Source of the DNA: Cryptomeria japonica
Taxonomy: Eukaryota; Streptophyta; Pinopsida; Cupressales; Cupressaceae
Reading direction: 5' to 3'
Length of the DNA stretch: 64,000 nucleotides
NCBI RefSeq assembly: GCF_030272615.1
Contig: NC_081413.1
Coordinates: 723,135,649-723,199,648 of the forward strand
Shown: in pieces, positions 1 to 12,640 of the stretch
Numbering within the stretch: the first letter of the stretch is position 1
How the letters are laid out: each line of letters starts with the position of its first letter
Position numbers and translations under genes: made by a program
The notes under the pieces: generated by a model
Databases searched by the model: none
What the model was told of the DNA's origin: nothing
The model's input: only the letters and a program-made list of their open reading frames with translations

Positions 1-3000
1 GAGGGTCAAGGCAAAGATTCCAACAAGCAGAAGAAGCAATCTAAGTCAAAGCTACAGTAGGAAAAAGGACAATCACCCTCTCCATCACAAGGTGATTTTT
101 CATCCTCTTCCAAGAAGGGGACTCAACCTAAGAAGGATAAACCAACTTGTGCTTATTGCAAGAAGTATGGTCATGATGAGCATCGATGCCACACCAAGCA
201 AGTTGATGAGTTGACAAATCTTCTTAAGAAAAATAACATCAACTTGCCATTCCCCTACACAAAGAAGGATTCAACTCCTTCCTCTTCCTCACAATCTAAG
301 GGAAAAGAGAAAGCATTTGTGGCTACAACAGGTTCTTCACAACAATGAATACTTGACTCAGGTGCCTCTTATCACATAGGTTCTACAAAGGAGCAATTTT
401 CTTCATTGGATCCATTAAAGGTACCTCACATTTATATAGGTGATGATACACAAGTTGAGGTTGAAGGGAAAGGTTCACTTGACATGGATGATGGAACATT
501 TGAGAATGTTCTTTATGTTCCTAACTTGTCTACCAACCTTCTCTCTATCTATCAAATCACTCACTATGGGAATGGGAAAAAGGTCGAGTTTACACCTGAT
601 TCAGTTGTGGTCAAGGAACTTGATAATGATGCCTTAGTAGTAGTGGGACAAGTCAATGACAACTCAAGGCTTTATTCATTCTCTCACTTTGTGCCAAGTT
701 CTCCTTCTAGGGCCTTGCTTACTCATTCAAATTCAAAAAGTAAGCTATGGCATGAGAGATTTGGTCACCTCAACTACCACTATCTTTAGCAGCTCAGCAC
801 TAAAGACATGGTCACAGGTCTACCTCGAATCGGTTTTTCAAAGGGTGTATGTTCAGGTTGTTCCATTGGCACACATCCCAAGGAGAAGTTTGATAAGGGG
901 AAAGCTTGGAGAGCTTTGGAAGTTCTTCAACTTGTTCACAGTGATGTAGCAGGTCCATTTCCATCACCTTCATTTAGTAAGGTCTGCTATGTCCTCACCT
1001 TCATTGATGACTACTCCTGCTTCACTTGGATCTACTTTCTTATTCATAAGAGTGAAGTATTTGATAGATTTCAGAACTTCAAGAGTCGTGTGGAGAAGCA
1101 ATCCGGGAAAGTGGTCAAGATTCTTCATATAGACAATGGAAGGGAATATGTGAACAAAAGACTTGAGGATTTTTGTACATTTGAGGGGATTGATCTTCAA
1201 CATTCTGTTGCATACACTCCACAACAAAATGGAGTTGCAGAGCACAAGAATAGAACTCTCAAAGAAATGGCTAGTTGTATGTTACATGCACGTTCTCTTG
1301 ATCCCGCCTTTTGGGCAGAGGCTATCAGTTGTGCCACACACATCTAGAATTGGGTTCCTCACAAAGCTTTGCAAGGTATTACTCCTTTTGAGGCTTGAGC
1401 TAGTAGGAAACTGATTATGAGACATTTTAGAGTCTTTGGGTGTCCAGCATGGGCTTGCATACCTCCACAGAAACGCAAGGCTTTGGAACCTCAGAGTAGG
1501 CCTTGTATTTTTGTTGGATATCTTGAGGATGTTAAGGCATATAGATTGATGGATCCTGAGACACATGAGGTGTTTATTGAGAGGAGTGTTCACTTTGAGG
1601 AAATCTCTCCTAGCTTAGCCTCTCTACCTCCTCCACCTTCCTCCATTGTGGATAGTGATTCCAATGATTCAGATGGTGAGACTCCTTCAACTATGACTTG
1701 CAAGGTTACACCACTATCGGGTCCACTTGCAGTTGAGGAGCCTCATTCTCCGCCTCCACCTAGACCTCGTTGGGCTCGACAGACACTTGAGTCAGCGGGT
1801 TCTCTTGTTGGGAATCCTTCAAATACACAGAGGACTCGATTGCAACATCCTTCCACATTCATTCATTGCTACCACTTCCGATCCACAGATGTTTTGGGAA
1901 ACATCAAGGGTTCCTGAGTGGGACCAAGCTATGGAGGAAGAGTATAGTTCCTTGATGAGGAACAACACATAGGAGTTAGTCCCTCTTCCTAAGGGGAGAA
2001 AGATGGTTCGATGTAAGTGGATCTATCGGACCAAGTTTGCAGCCGATGGTAGTGTGGATAAGTATAAGGCTCGGTTTGTTGTGAAAGGTTTCTCTTAGGT
2101 TCCAGGTGTTGACTATATTGGGACCTTTGCACTCGTAGCCAAGATGAACTCCATTCACTTGACACTTGCTATTGCCGCAACTCATGGTCGGGTTGTACAT
2201 CAGATGGATGTGAAGAGTTCTTTTCTTCATGGGCATCTTGATGAGGAGATTTATATTGAGTAGCCATAGGGTTTCATCCAGGATTCTTCCTTGGTTTGTA
2301 GACTAAGGAAATCTCTCTATGGCCTTAAGAAAGCCCCTAGGACTTGGTACACCAAGATGGATTCCTTTCTTCTCTCAGCAGGGTTCACCAGGTGTCGTTC
2401 TGATCCGAATGTCTACATTTTGCAACAGGATGACTCACACTTGATACTTGTGCTCTATGTTGATGATTTGATCATTACAAGGAGCACCACATCCATCATT
2501 AGCAATGTCAAATCTGCTTTGCATGATAGATTTGCTATGACTGACTTGGGTCTTTTGCACTACTTTCTCGGGATAGAGATTTCATAGTCATCTTCCGAGA
2601 TCACTCTTTCGCAACCCAAGTATGCTCTTGATCTTCTTGCACACTTTCATATGGCTGATTGTAAGCCTGCACCGACTCCCTTTCTTTCAGGAGTCAAGCT
2701 TGAGGCTTGATGTTCTTCTCCACCAGTTGATGCCACATTGTATCGTCAGCTTGTGGGTAGTCTCATTTACTTGACTCACACACGCCATGATATTTCATTT
2801 GCTGTTGGCATGATTTCCCACTTCATGCAGGAACCACATGAGATTCATTGGAAAGCTGTCAAACGCATCCTTCATTACATCCAGGGTACACATCACTATG
2901 GGATTCACTATGCAACAGGCACAAGACTTCGCTTGGTTGGTTACACAGACTCCAATTGGGCTAGCAATCTTGAAGATCGTAAGTCTACTTCAGGTTACAA

Positions 3001-3397
3001 CTTTCACCTTGGTTTGGGCCCCATTTGTTGGCAGAGAAAGAAGCAACATGCTATTTCTCTCTTCGACTGAGGTTGAGTATCGAGGAGCTGTCAATGCAGC
3101 GACTGAGACCATTTGGCTTTAGCAAATTCTCATAGAATTTGGGTTCACCACTTCACGGCCGACAATTCTACATTATGACAATCAGAGTGCTATTTCCATC
3201 TCCAAGAACCCAGTCCAACACCAGCGGACCAAACACATTGAGATCCATATGCACTACATCCGAGAGCTGATTCATGAGTAGGTCATTGATTTGTAGTATT
3301 GTCCTACAATGGAGCAGGTTGTTGACATCTTACCAAACCTTTCACTGAGAGTAAGTTCCAGCAGTTGTGAGCTCTCTTGGGGGTGTGGGATGTCTAA
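1..3397 (+). pseudogene. copia gag-pol polyprotein, decayed
   Basis: Read in frame 1, the CCHC knuckle is at 148-189 (CAYC...H...C) and the protease motif LDSGAS starts at 352. The pre-integrase segment ends near 789. Integrase catalytic residues are Asp 943-945, Asp 1132-1134 and Glu 1240-1242. RT begins near 1960 and its YVDD lies at 2456-2467. RNase H runs about 2738-3290, and the C-terminus (LTKPFTESKFQQL) reaches a stop at 3395-3397. About fifteen internal stops occur, for example 58, 346, 787, 1345, 1397, 1970, 2096, 2260, 2266, 2585, 3119 and 3280. There is a frameshift near 1850-1910 and another near 3055-3065. Most stops are TAG where the family usually has Gln, or TGA/TAG where it has Trp. 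Not functional. Confidence 0.92.
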
Positions 3398-3675
3398 TTA
3401 GGGGGGGTCAGCTGACTTCTCCTTCCTCTCTTATGGGGGGGACTTTTTCCTCTTTGAGGTTTTGTCCTTCTTCTTTGAGAGTCTTTTGTACATTCATCTC
3501 TCTTTTGGGGGGGAGTTTTTTCCCTCTGGGTTTTCTCCCTTTCTCCGTTTGTGAGAGATTGCATTGCATAGTTTTGCTTGTATTTGCATATTGTACATGG
3601 ATACCTATCATGGCCTCGTAGCCGGGACCCATCTTGCATTGTTGACTTGAGTCTTCATTCCCCTAAGTTGCAATT

Positions 3676-3691
3676 AAGGGGAGGGGGAGGG
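3676..3691 (+). other. polypurine tract of copia element A
   Basis: AAGGGGAGGGGGAGGG directly precedes the TG of the 3' LTR, as expected for the plus-strand priming site of reverse transcription. Confidence 0.85.
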
Positions 3692-4104
3692 TGTTGGTGT
3701 AAATAAATATTCATCATGGATATTATTACACTTTACTTAAGTAAACTTAGGATAATGCATCTCTTCGTAGTTTGGATATGAGACACTTAGGGAAGTGTGC
3801 ACATAGGGATATAGCTTGTAGGATAAATCCCACCTTCTGTGGTCTTATTTTGTTGTTACACTCCACATTCGGTAGGTCATCCACCTCTTGTGGAATATTA
3901 TATTATTTCTCATACCTACCCCTAGTATTTCTTACCTACCCTTGTTTCTCATTGAGCCACATGTCATGATTGTGTGCTTGTGTATCCATATGGCCTTGCC
4001 TATATAAGCAGTCTCATACTAATTGTATTGGTGAATCCAGTTGATCATTTGTATATTGATGAGAATATAGTTTGTTTTTGTCATTCTATTGACTCTAGTT
4101 TTCA
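3692..4104 (+). repeat. 3' LTR of copia element A (413 bp)
   Basis: It starts TGTTGGTGTAAATAA after the purine tract and ends GTTTTCA at 4104. The limits are supported by the related solo LTR at 28640-29055 (416 bp), where similarity stops at the same TTTTCA. A TATA-like box (CTATATAAG, 4000-4008) is conserved in both copies and is probably the LTR promoter. Confidence 0.85.
4000..4008 (+). promoter_or_regulatory. TATA box inside the LTR of element A
   Basis: CTATATAAG in the last quarter of the LTR. The same word occurs on the minus strand of the solo LTR near 28745-28753, which suggests it is the conserved LTR promoter. No start site can be seen directly. Confidence 0.5.
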
Positions 4105-5803
4105 GGGACCAGGGCGCTCCACGCCCTAGTTCTCCTTATTCTACTCCAAAGTTTTAGGACATTGCCCACACAATCTCAGAGTGCAAATTCCCAGTTTGTA
4201 TCTTTTCACAGTCTCTCAGACCAAGGCATATAGTGCCTTAGTCATGCCAATTTAAGCTCATTTTTTTATCATAGGTGCACAACATAATTCCATTCTCATA
4301 TCTATACTTGTTGTCTTAGCTCTTTTATAAATTAGCTTACTGTTTTTACTATTTTACTCACATTCTCACTATAGTTTTACATTACCTCTATATCTTTCAC
4401 ATTCCCTTTTTATAGCAACAAAGGAATAGGAACCCTAAAAGTGTCATTTGACTCTCTTCTACAAGATTTAATCAAAGAGGACTACCCCTTTAGGTGCTTT
4501 CATATTCTAATGTTTGGATCAAAGTGGAGTTGCCCTACTATCTAAGGGGAGCATAGGCTAGAAAACTAATTAATAAAAATGATAGTTGTCCAATCTATCT
4601 TGTGTCTTCTCCTAACCTTAGAGCGAGCTTCCCATCCAATGTGCATCCACGCAATCAATCAACCAACCCACTCAACCCCTTTACTACACTCTGAAAATGG
4701 TGGTACCCTAGCCTACCTATATAATAGAAAATATCTATATATAGTAGTGTGAAGGAGAGACAAAGACAAATGATCCCATGCCAGTTTATTCACTCTTGGG
4801 ATCGACAATGGTAAAGATAGAGGCAAAGGTCTAGGTTAGAATACACTCCTAATACTAATCGATTCTATTTTCATCAATTATAGTTGTCATATGAATATTT
4901 AAAATTTTCTCTATTTTTAATAATTATCCCCTACCATCTTGTAAAATGACCTTCCAAAAAACCATCCCAAAACACATTACCTCATCCCCTATCATTCTCA
5001 TCTTTAAGAAAAATTATGTAACTTAACTTTATAATGTTTAGACTTCCAAGTAAGCAAAAATGTAATACATCCCCTTTACAAGAGTGAATTCCTTTTTACC
5101 TATTAAATCTTTTTGAATATTTTAAAACCCTTCAAAGTTTCAAAGATCTTAAAAAATATGACCCCCCTTTATAATCTATAAATTTTTACAACAATATTCT
5201 TTTGTATCAATTTCAAATAAATAAATGGAATCCTTGGAATTATGAATGGTGAATTATTTTGATTGATGAAGAAATTGGGTGTAATTTGAGATGGGAATTA
5301 GGTATCAATTATGAAACAATTAACTTTGAATTTTTACATCCTCAACTTTATAAGGCTTTAGAATGAGAGTCATGATAGTAGGAGCCATGACATGGCACTA
5401 TGGAACATTCAAATGACACCAAAACATGATGATACTATGCTAATTACCATGAATGCTTCTATAGTCAATTTGGCAAGTGGTATACAAAATTGGTTATCAA
5501 TAATTTTATTATATTATATAACTTATGTGTCTATGTAAACTTCTTTATTTTATGTTCCACAAAGGTTCAAGATGGGGGGACGTAGGGACAAGGGGAAAAA
5601 GTGTTCAAGTTTGGGGACATGAAACTTTGGCAACTTAGTAAAATAGAAAATTTGCAATTACTAAATACCAAGATTTCTTGAATACTAAATAAAATTTGAC
5701 AAATGAAATTGTCAAGTTGGAGATTTCTATTATATTGATATAAAGATGATTACAATGAGTAGCATGATATCAAAACAAGTAAAAAATGTAGTGAAGGGGG
5801 GCC
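4105..5803. other. No gene recognised
   Basis: AT-rich sequence without a convincing reading frame. Directly after the LTR there is a short inverted repeat (AGGGCG-5 nt-CGCCCT, 4115-4131). A G-rich stretch with GGGGACA-like words near 5575-5625 may be the outer edge of the neighbouring hAT-like transposon. I could not define its ends. Confidence 0.5.
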
Positions 5804-8081
5804 TCTAATCATCCACAAACTCCTCACCATTGGAACTACTAGACTCCTCATGGTCAAGATCTGCAAAACTAACACCAACCAACCCTACATCTAAAGTTGT
5901 AGCATCTGAGCATCAACCTATGATGGCTCCTCTGACTCTACATCCCATTGTGCTACTTGACTCTCTTTGTACACTTGTGTTGCGGTCAATGAGATGCAAA
6001 GCACTATGTACAACCACACGCTTCTTTGCTCTCTTAGAGGTAAGTCTTCCTCTTAAGAGAGTGGATGAAGTTATAAGTAGACCAGTATCTCTCAACAATT
6101 GAAGAACTAGAAACTTGAGATAGCAAACAAATGGCTAGAGTGGTAGTCTAATATTTTTGTACATGACAAGTGCACCACAAAATTGAGTCCTCCTGTGCCA
6201 TATTTTCTATATACATCTTAGCCGCATCTAACCCCTAAGAGTGGAAAATTTAGCCTACTCGATGTGAATCGTATCAACATTATTAGGATCATACATCTTA
6301 TCAATGCACCTAAAGAACCATGCCTTCACCTCATCATCCCGAATCAATGTAACTCTATCAAGGCTAACCTTGTACCACTTAGAATTCAATGCATAGGCAT
6401 CCATATGCAAGGGAGTGTTGAGTTTGTCCCATATACATTGAATGATTGGCCTAACGTGCTCATTGTAGAATTCTTAAGTGGGAACCTTGACTCGCACAAC
6501 AACCCTCATTGGTCAAGCATGGAATCGATACACTCGTACACCTCTCCAAGGATAAGTACATTCTCATCCCAATATCTAATGACCTAGAAAACTGGAGCAA
6601 TGATGTCCAGACTATGTATTTTGCATTAGTCCAAAATACATCACTCTTCACTATCTCCTTCACCCTCCTCTCCTACCTCGGTCCACCTATTCCAATTTGT
6701 TGTCATAACCATGATTTGTAGTGTCTCTTACAATTCAATCATTCTCTCCAAGATAATGACATATGATGCATATCTAGTCTCAATAGGTTTCAAGAACTCC
6801 TTTGAGAAGCTTCTAAAGAGTGCACGTGAAGTGTGGTGTTTGCAAATAAACATATGCACATTGCTCGCTTTGCTAACCACTCCTCTAGTCCACTCAATCT
6901 TCTCCATGTCCTTGAGTGCATTATTCATGGTATGCACACAACATGGAATTTACCAAATATGTCTATAGATTCTCAATAATTTTCCCTATAGCTTTGCACA
7001 CATGTGCTACATTTGTCGCTACTTGGACCACATTTTGTGGCTCAAGCTCCTCAATAACCTCCCTGAGGACCTCAAATTGAAAATTGGCATCTTAATGATG
7101 CCCTGTACAATGAACTACCCTGAAAAAGTATGGGCCCTCTGCACATGTAACCATGATGTTGATGAGTGGACAATAGCTAATGTCCATCCACCCATCCATA
7201 ACTATGTTACATCTAGAATCCACCCAAAATGCCTTCATCTTCTCCATCAAAACATTGATCTTGGAATAGTTGTTATCCAAGATTGTGGTCCTCAATTTGA
7301 TCTCACCTGGTGGCATGTGTGATGGCCCTCCCCTCACCACCACCAATATCATCTCCTTATAATAAAGAGATCAAGCTACATGAAATGGAATGTCATTGGA
7401 AAAGAAAAACTTGCTAATGGAATCATCTATCTCATCCTTCAATTGCACATTGAACAATTCGATTATGGTTTTACTTTGCAACTTGCCTTTCCCCTTACTC
7501 TCTCGTGATTGGGCCACAACATTGGAAGTGGATGAAGGTCTTGACATCTCTCCTCTCATTTGCATTATATAACTAGAAGTATGTAGCTAGTTTTTCTAAA
7601 GTTGTGCCCTACCAGACAAAGTAGTAGGCATTACAACTACACTGTCATTAGGAACACCCCAAATCTTATTGATCTTAATTCTATATTGATGTTTGCGGGA
7701 TCTTTCAAAAACAGACATGGGTCCACACCTTTTCGTCGAATAAAAAAGAACTGTGCATTAACTCTAGTTTTGTTGCCAAACCATTGTACACCACAAATGT
7801 TGCATTGCCACTTCCTTGTGCCACCACCTGTCCCTGATATGCTTGGTATTTTTTATGCAATCTGTTTGAGAGGAGACTTAGGATCAAAAGGACCCTTAGC
7901 ATACCATGCCAACAATTTAGAAGGGCACTATATACTAGCTGCTACACTTCCCATGGAACTAGATTGTGCTCCAGGATCAACCCCATGGTCACCCCCCCTC
8001 AGCCTTAGGTTCATATTCTAATTCATTTTCACTGTGAGAATGAATTTCTATCTCATTCTCACTCATGTCATGAGAGCTCAT
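5804..8081 (-). pseudogene. hAT-superfamily transposase with DUF659 domain, decayed
   Basis: On the minus strand a broken coding region starts at the ATG at 8081 (acidic start MSSHDMSENEIEIHSH) and ends in DHEESSSSNGEEFVDD followed by TAG at 5804-5806. A zinc-finger-like N-terminal part lies around 7700-7900. A segment around 7092-7352 reads NIVMDGWMDI...PLINIMVTCAEGPYF, typical of the DUF659 domain of plant hAT-like transposases. The segment at 6728-6937 (MHTMNNALKDMEKIEWT...FLKPIETRYAS) matches the region that follows it. Frame changes and stops separate the pieces. Terminal inverted repeats were not identified, so the element limits are unknown. Assignment is from recall of the family, not a search. 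Confidence 0.82.
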
Positions 8082-8764
8082 TGTGACACTACATTTCACA
8101 AAATCAAATGAAAATAAATTCAATAAGAACCTAGTTTTAGCCTAGTTTAACAAATTTGAAAACAAAATTTAAATTGCTACAAATGAATATTCATATGTTC
8201 ATTTCAACCTAACATTGGAATCACTCTTCATTTTGCCCTAAAGATTCAACATTAAATCTGATTTTGAAAAAAAAATTAAAAAAATGAAACAAACAAAAAA
8301 CCTACCTTGTGCTTGAAAAATATCTCCAAGTTGTTGTAAAATCCTCCTCCTCTTCTTCTTTTTGCTCCTTGTCATTCCTCTTGCACTTGCACTCACTCAA
8401 CCTATCTCTTTTCACTCCTTCAATCACTCTTTTCTCTCCTCTTCACCTAATTGTTGAAAAAATAAAAATAAAAAATGTGAGAAAAAGAGAGAATTTGAGG
8501 GAGTTTTCTAAGGCATAGAGGGCATGGATGGGGCCCACATCAAATTAGGGTAAACCCTAACCCTAAAAAGGAGAAAAAATGCACTTTTTAGACATCTAGG
8601 GACAAGAGACTTCCAAACATCCCCAAGATGTCCTGGAGACACTTGGTCATCTTCGGACGTCCTGGTCACAATATGATGGGGGACGCCCCATCTTAATCCC
8701 CACGACCCAGAGACATCCCCATCCCAGAAAGGCGACACTTGGGGGGTGGGAAATGTGTCCCCAT
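8082..8764. other. Flank of the hAT-like remnant
   Basis: AT-rich up to 8575, then a GC-richer stretch (8577-8760) with several GGGGACA/TGTCCCC-like words. These could be subterminal repeats of the transposon, since similar words occur left of it near 5575-5625. No gene seen. Confidence 0.4.
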
Positions 8765-8975
8765 GTTTCACTATGTTATATGTGTATGCATATGTATGTA
8801 TATCTATATGTATATGTGTGCATATATGTATATATATATATGTGTGTGTATATATTATGTATGTATATATGTGTATACATATGTATATATGTGTGTGTAT
8901 ATATTATGTATGTATATATGTGTATACATATGTATATATGTGTGTGTATGTGTGTGTGTGTGTATATATAGGATT
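8765..8975. repeat. TG/TA microsatellite with a 49-bp higher-order duplication
   Basis: Almost pure T, G and A in TATG, GTAT and TGTG words. Inside it a unit of about 49 bp (GTGTGTGTATATATTATG and on) occurs twice in tandem from about 8840 to 8940, followed by a third partial copy. Long open frames through this stretch are low-complexity artefacts. Confidence 0.9.
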
Positions 8976-11196
8976 AATGTTTTAAAAAATTCTTTACTAA
9001 AATTATGTTTAAGGAACTTGGAAAGTAATATGATTTAATTAACCTACTTAAGGGCTAGGACAAATCATATGATAGAAAATTATAAATTAAGAAAAATATA
9101 GATAATTAATTTCAATATTGATTTTTTGATTGTAACATTTGAATCATAATTAATATTCTCTTATTCTTGGATGAATTGGAAGTAGAATAAATAAATAAAT
9201 AAATTGTATCATTCTCATAAATTTGAATTTGAATTTCAAATGTTAGAGATCCATTTCTATAAATTGTGTAGTTGACTTAGGTAAATCCACAAATTGTAGA
9301 TATGAATCTAGATAAGAAATGGATAAATTGACGATCAAGACTAGTCCCTAAGAATGAGTGAAATGGGATCAAGATAGACTCAAGTGATGTGTCATATTTT
9401 ATGCTAGTTTTGTACTTGTCATTACATAAGAAATAGTTGGGTCACGATGAACACAAAATAAAAAGGGTAACGTGAAAATTATGTAAGTTTCACATGCACA
9501 TGTTAATAAATTGGTATATATATGTTTCTATAGATACACAATAGATGTACATTAATACTTTTCCTAATATAAAATAATTGATCGAAGATAATACAAAGCA
9601 ACCCCCTTTTGTACTAGCAAATATTATTTTAAGATTGCTAACCATGGGCAAAATGCAATCAATACCTTTTGTAGTAGACAATGTTTAGTTTAACATTCAT
9701 TCCTAATTAATCGTTTCATTCAAGTGTTATCTTTGAAAACAAATCATATTTTAGAATTATTGATGGTTATGATGATTTGACCATGTTGATTAGTTGTAAT
9801 GTGAATTTGATTGAGGATTGGATATGGATTTAAATAACAATCAAAATTAGAGTTTATCAAATCTAGAAATACAAACCAAATCAACAATAAATCAAATCAC
9901 ACACAATGGAGACATACATCAAACACATGATTGGTGCATGTGTATTAGTCTCCAACTAATTTTCCATTTCAACCTTATCTTGATGAACACCTCTCTCATG
10001 ATACCTTTTTTATACATATACAAATTTAAAAAGACTAGAAAGAATGAGGTAGTACTAAAAAAAAAAAGTCATAATCATATTTTAAAATTAAATAAATTAA
10101 TTGAATAACCTAAATAAATATATTAATCATCATAATCAAATCAAAATTATTTGAAGCAACTACTACAATAATCGTAATTATGTTAAAAATTTGAGAGACA
10201 TAAGTATACTTCTAAAGTGCAGATAAAATTATCTCAGATGTATTGTAGTTTTGATTAGACTTTCTTACATTGCCTCCATACTATATTTCAAGAATTTTTT
10301 CCAGTTATTTCAAGTTTTCTCTTTAGAAATAGGTAGGTCACTCTTCATGTCTATTCTAATCTAATTACACTTTGCTAGTTCCTTAAGCATATTTTTCATT
10401 TCTCTATAAGGAGGCTAAACTACCATTGTACAGTCCCAAGTCTAAGATAACTCTGAAATTGAAACGACTAATTAATCAACATCAAAATATGAATATGTGT
10501 AGAGATTCATCTCAAATAATTTTTTAATGATTACTAATCATTTGCATTAAATTGTATAAATATCATTATATTTTGGAAAAATGTGGCTGGAAAAAGTCAC
10601 ATCTCATAGAATATATAAGATTCAGTCTTAGACGATACATTCAAAAAGGAGGTGGAGTACAATCATCCAGTTTTCAACCTATAAATGCCCTTCTTCATTA
10701 ACTTATTCTATCATCTAGAATAGGTTTCCAACCTAACATTAATCTAATTTTAATGTCAACCAGCTTATTCGTCAAATGGCATTCGTGGGGCTCCTTGAAT
10801 ATCTAGTATCCTTCATGGAAGAGATTATACAAAAGTACATAATGTCATCTGAAGGAAGATGTTAAAGTCAGAATAACAGTTGTCTGATAACAGTTTTACC
10901 AAAAACACAGGATTATATCCTCTAAATGTGCTTTAAAATGACAAATCTAATAGAATCAACAATCATATTATCATTCATACCAAAATAAAAAATAACCAAA
11001 AACAACAGTCCATTGCTTCTTAACATAAGTGCACATAGTTTTGTATTTGGGTACTACCCCTAACGCTATATTCTGGTTTCTGATGGGGTTTTAGATTCTT
11101 AGTGCTGTGCAGAAATGTTTTTCATGTTTTTCATTGTCGCCTTATTAAAAAAATAGCAATGGCTAATTCTTGTTACTTGATGTATTTCCACTGCAG
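8976..11196. other. No exon recognised upstream of the GLR exons
   Basis: AT-rich sequence. The GLR exon at 11197 begins in phase 1 after a good acceptor (TTTCCACTGCAG), so a 5' exon carrying the signal peptide and first part of the ligand-binding-like domain should lie upstream. I found no sequence encoding the usual VVNIGAI or DSNCSGF-like segments here. It may be further left, or lost. Confidence 0.55.
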
Positions 11197-12535
11197 CTCT
11201 TGAGTTGTCGAAACGCAATGTAGTGGCAACTGTAGGACCACAATCCTCTGTGATTGCTCATGTTATTTCGCACATAGCAGAAGGACTCAAGGTACCACTT
11301 TTATCATTTGGAGCAACTGATCCGAGTCTCTCTTCACTTGAGTACCCTTATTTCCTTCGCTTCACGCATAATGATTTCTCGGAGATGACAGCAATTACTG
11401 CTGTATTTGGTTTCTTTAATTGGAGAGAAGTTATTGCAATTTATGTAGATGATGACTATGGGAGAAATGGAATAGCTGCTCTGGGTGATGCACTTGGGAA
11501 ACAAGCTAAAATTGTTCATAAATTACGAATTCCTCCAGACATCACTAGAAGTAGCCTGGGTAATAGCTTGAAAGATTTGGCTTTGATGACAACTAGAGTT
11601 TTTGTCGTTCATATGAATCCAGATGTTGGTCTGAGGCTTTTCACCGAAGTGCACCGCCTTCAAATGTTAAGCAATGGCTATGTATGGATTGCCACAGATT
11701 GGCTATCCTCTGCTCTGGATTCCCTTGTTCTTGATTCAGATACAATGAAATCACTTCATGGTCTCATTACTGTGCGGAGGCATGCTCCCAACTCCCATCA
11801 GCTACATGATTTTTCTGTAAGATGGAAAAATCTGCAAAAAGCTGGAAAAGTTGATGCAGGGCTCAATGTGTTTGGGCTTTATGCTTATGATACAGTATGG
11901 GCACTTGCTTATGCTATTGATTCCTTTTTTAAAAAGGGGGGAAATTTATCCTTTACAGATTATCCTCACCTATCCTCTGAAAGTGGAAGTCAATCAGAGC
12001 TAGCAAAGTTCAAGGTCTTCACAGGAGGTCCACAGTTGCACACCATATTATTGCAAACTAACATGATGGGCTTAACAGGTCGAGTTCAACTGGATAGAAG
12101 AGGTGAGCTGCTGGGTTCGACTTTTGAGATAATTAATATAGTTGGAAAAGATTTCCGCACAGTGAGCTACTGGTCAAATGCATCGGGCTATCTGTTACTC
12201 CTCCCGAGAGTAGAATTGTAAGTTCAGACAAGAAACCAGGTATGATTAAAACAATGGAAGATCTGATATGGCCTGGTGATAGAAAACAGGTGCCACGAGG
12301 GTGGACAATTCCAAACAATGGCAGGCGGCTTAGGATTGGAGTTCCTTGGAAAGGAGGAGCATTTGATAAATTGGTAAAAATAGAAGGTTCAAAAGTGGGA
12401 GATTCTTACTGCACCGATGTGTTTGCTGCTGCAGTGAAGATGTTGACTTACCCTATTCCTTATGAATTTATAGTTTATGGAAGTAAAGAATCACCTCCCA
12501 ATTATGATGAACTTGTAAAAAAGGTTGCTTCCAAG
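11197..12535 (+). pseudogene. GLR: GLR exon: amino-terminal domain to start of S1-S2, with frameshift
   Basis: Opens after TTTCCACTGCAG in phase 1 and reads ..LELSKRNVVATVGPQSS. The frame is open to 12219. The family motif SGLSV.PPE appears only if the frame moves by one base within ATCGGGCTATCTG (12182-12194): the upstream frame gives SGYLLLLP and then a stop, the other frame gives LSVTPPES followed by KKPGMIKTMEDLIWPG. The downstream frame continues through WPGDRKQVPRGW and RRLRIGVPWKGG to VASK, ending at a GT donor at 12536 in phase 0. So a single-base deletion near 12185-12188 breaks an otherwise well-kept exon. Confidence 0.9.
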
Positions 12536-12640
12536 GTTTGTATCTCAATTTGTTTTAGTTTCTATATGCTATAATATTTCTGGGACTGCATGGATTCATG
12601 CAGAAATTCAGAGCAGGTACTAACAGATGAAATCCTACAG

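Larger units (their letters stand above)
1..4104 (+). mobile_element. Ty1/copia LTR retrotransposon A, 5' end outside window
   Basis: The element runs from the left window edge through gag zinc knuckle, protease, integrase, reverse transcriptase and RNase H, in the copia order (integrase before RT), to a purine tract and a 3' LTR ending at 4104. The 5' LTR and most of gag lie to the left of the window. The coding part is full of stops and has at least one frameshift, so it is inactive. A solo LTR of the same family is at 28640-29055 on the other strand. Family assignment rests on domain order and motifs that I can read directly. Confidence 0.93.

Noticed and set aside
3367-3640. Open frames on both strands between copia pol and LTR
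   Set aside because: They lie in the 3' untranslated, purine-rich part of element A and overlap on both strands without a known domain.
8739-9038. Three overlapping long open frames rich in Tyr, Cys, Ile and Val
   Set aside because: They are translations of the TG/TA microsatellite in all frames, a low-complexity artefact.
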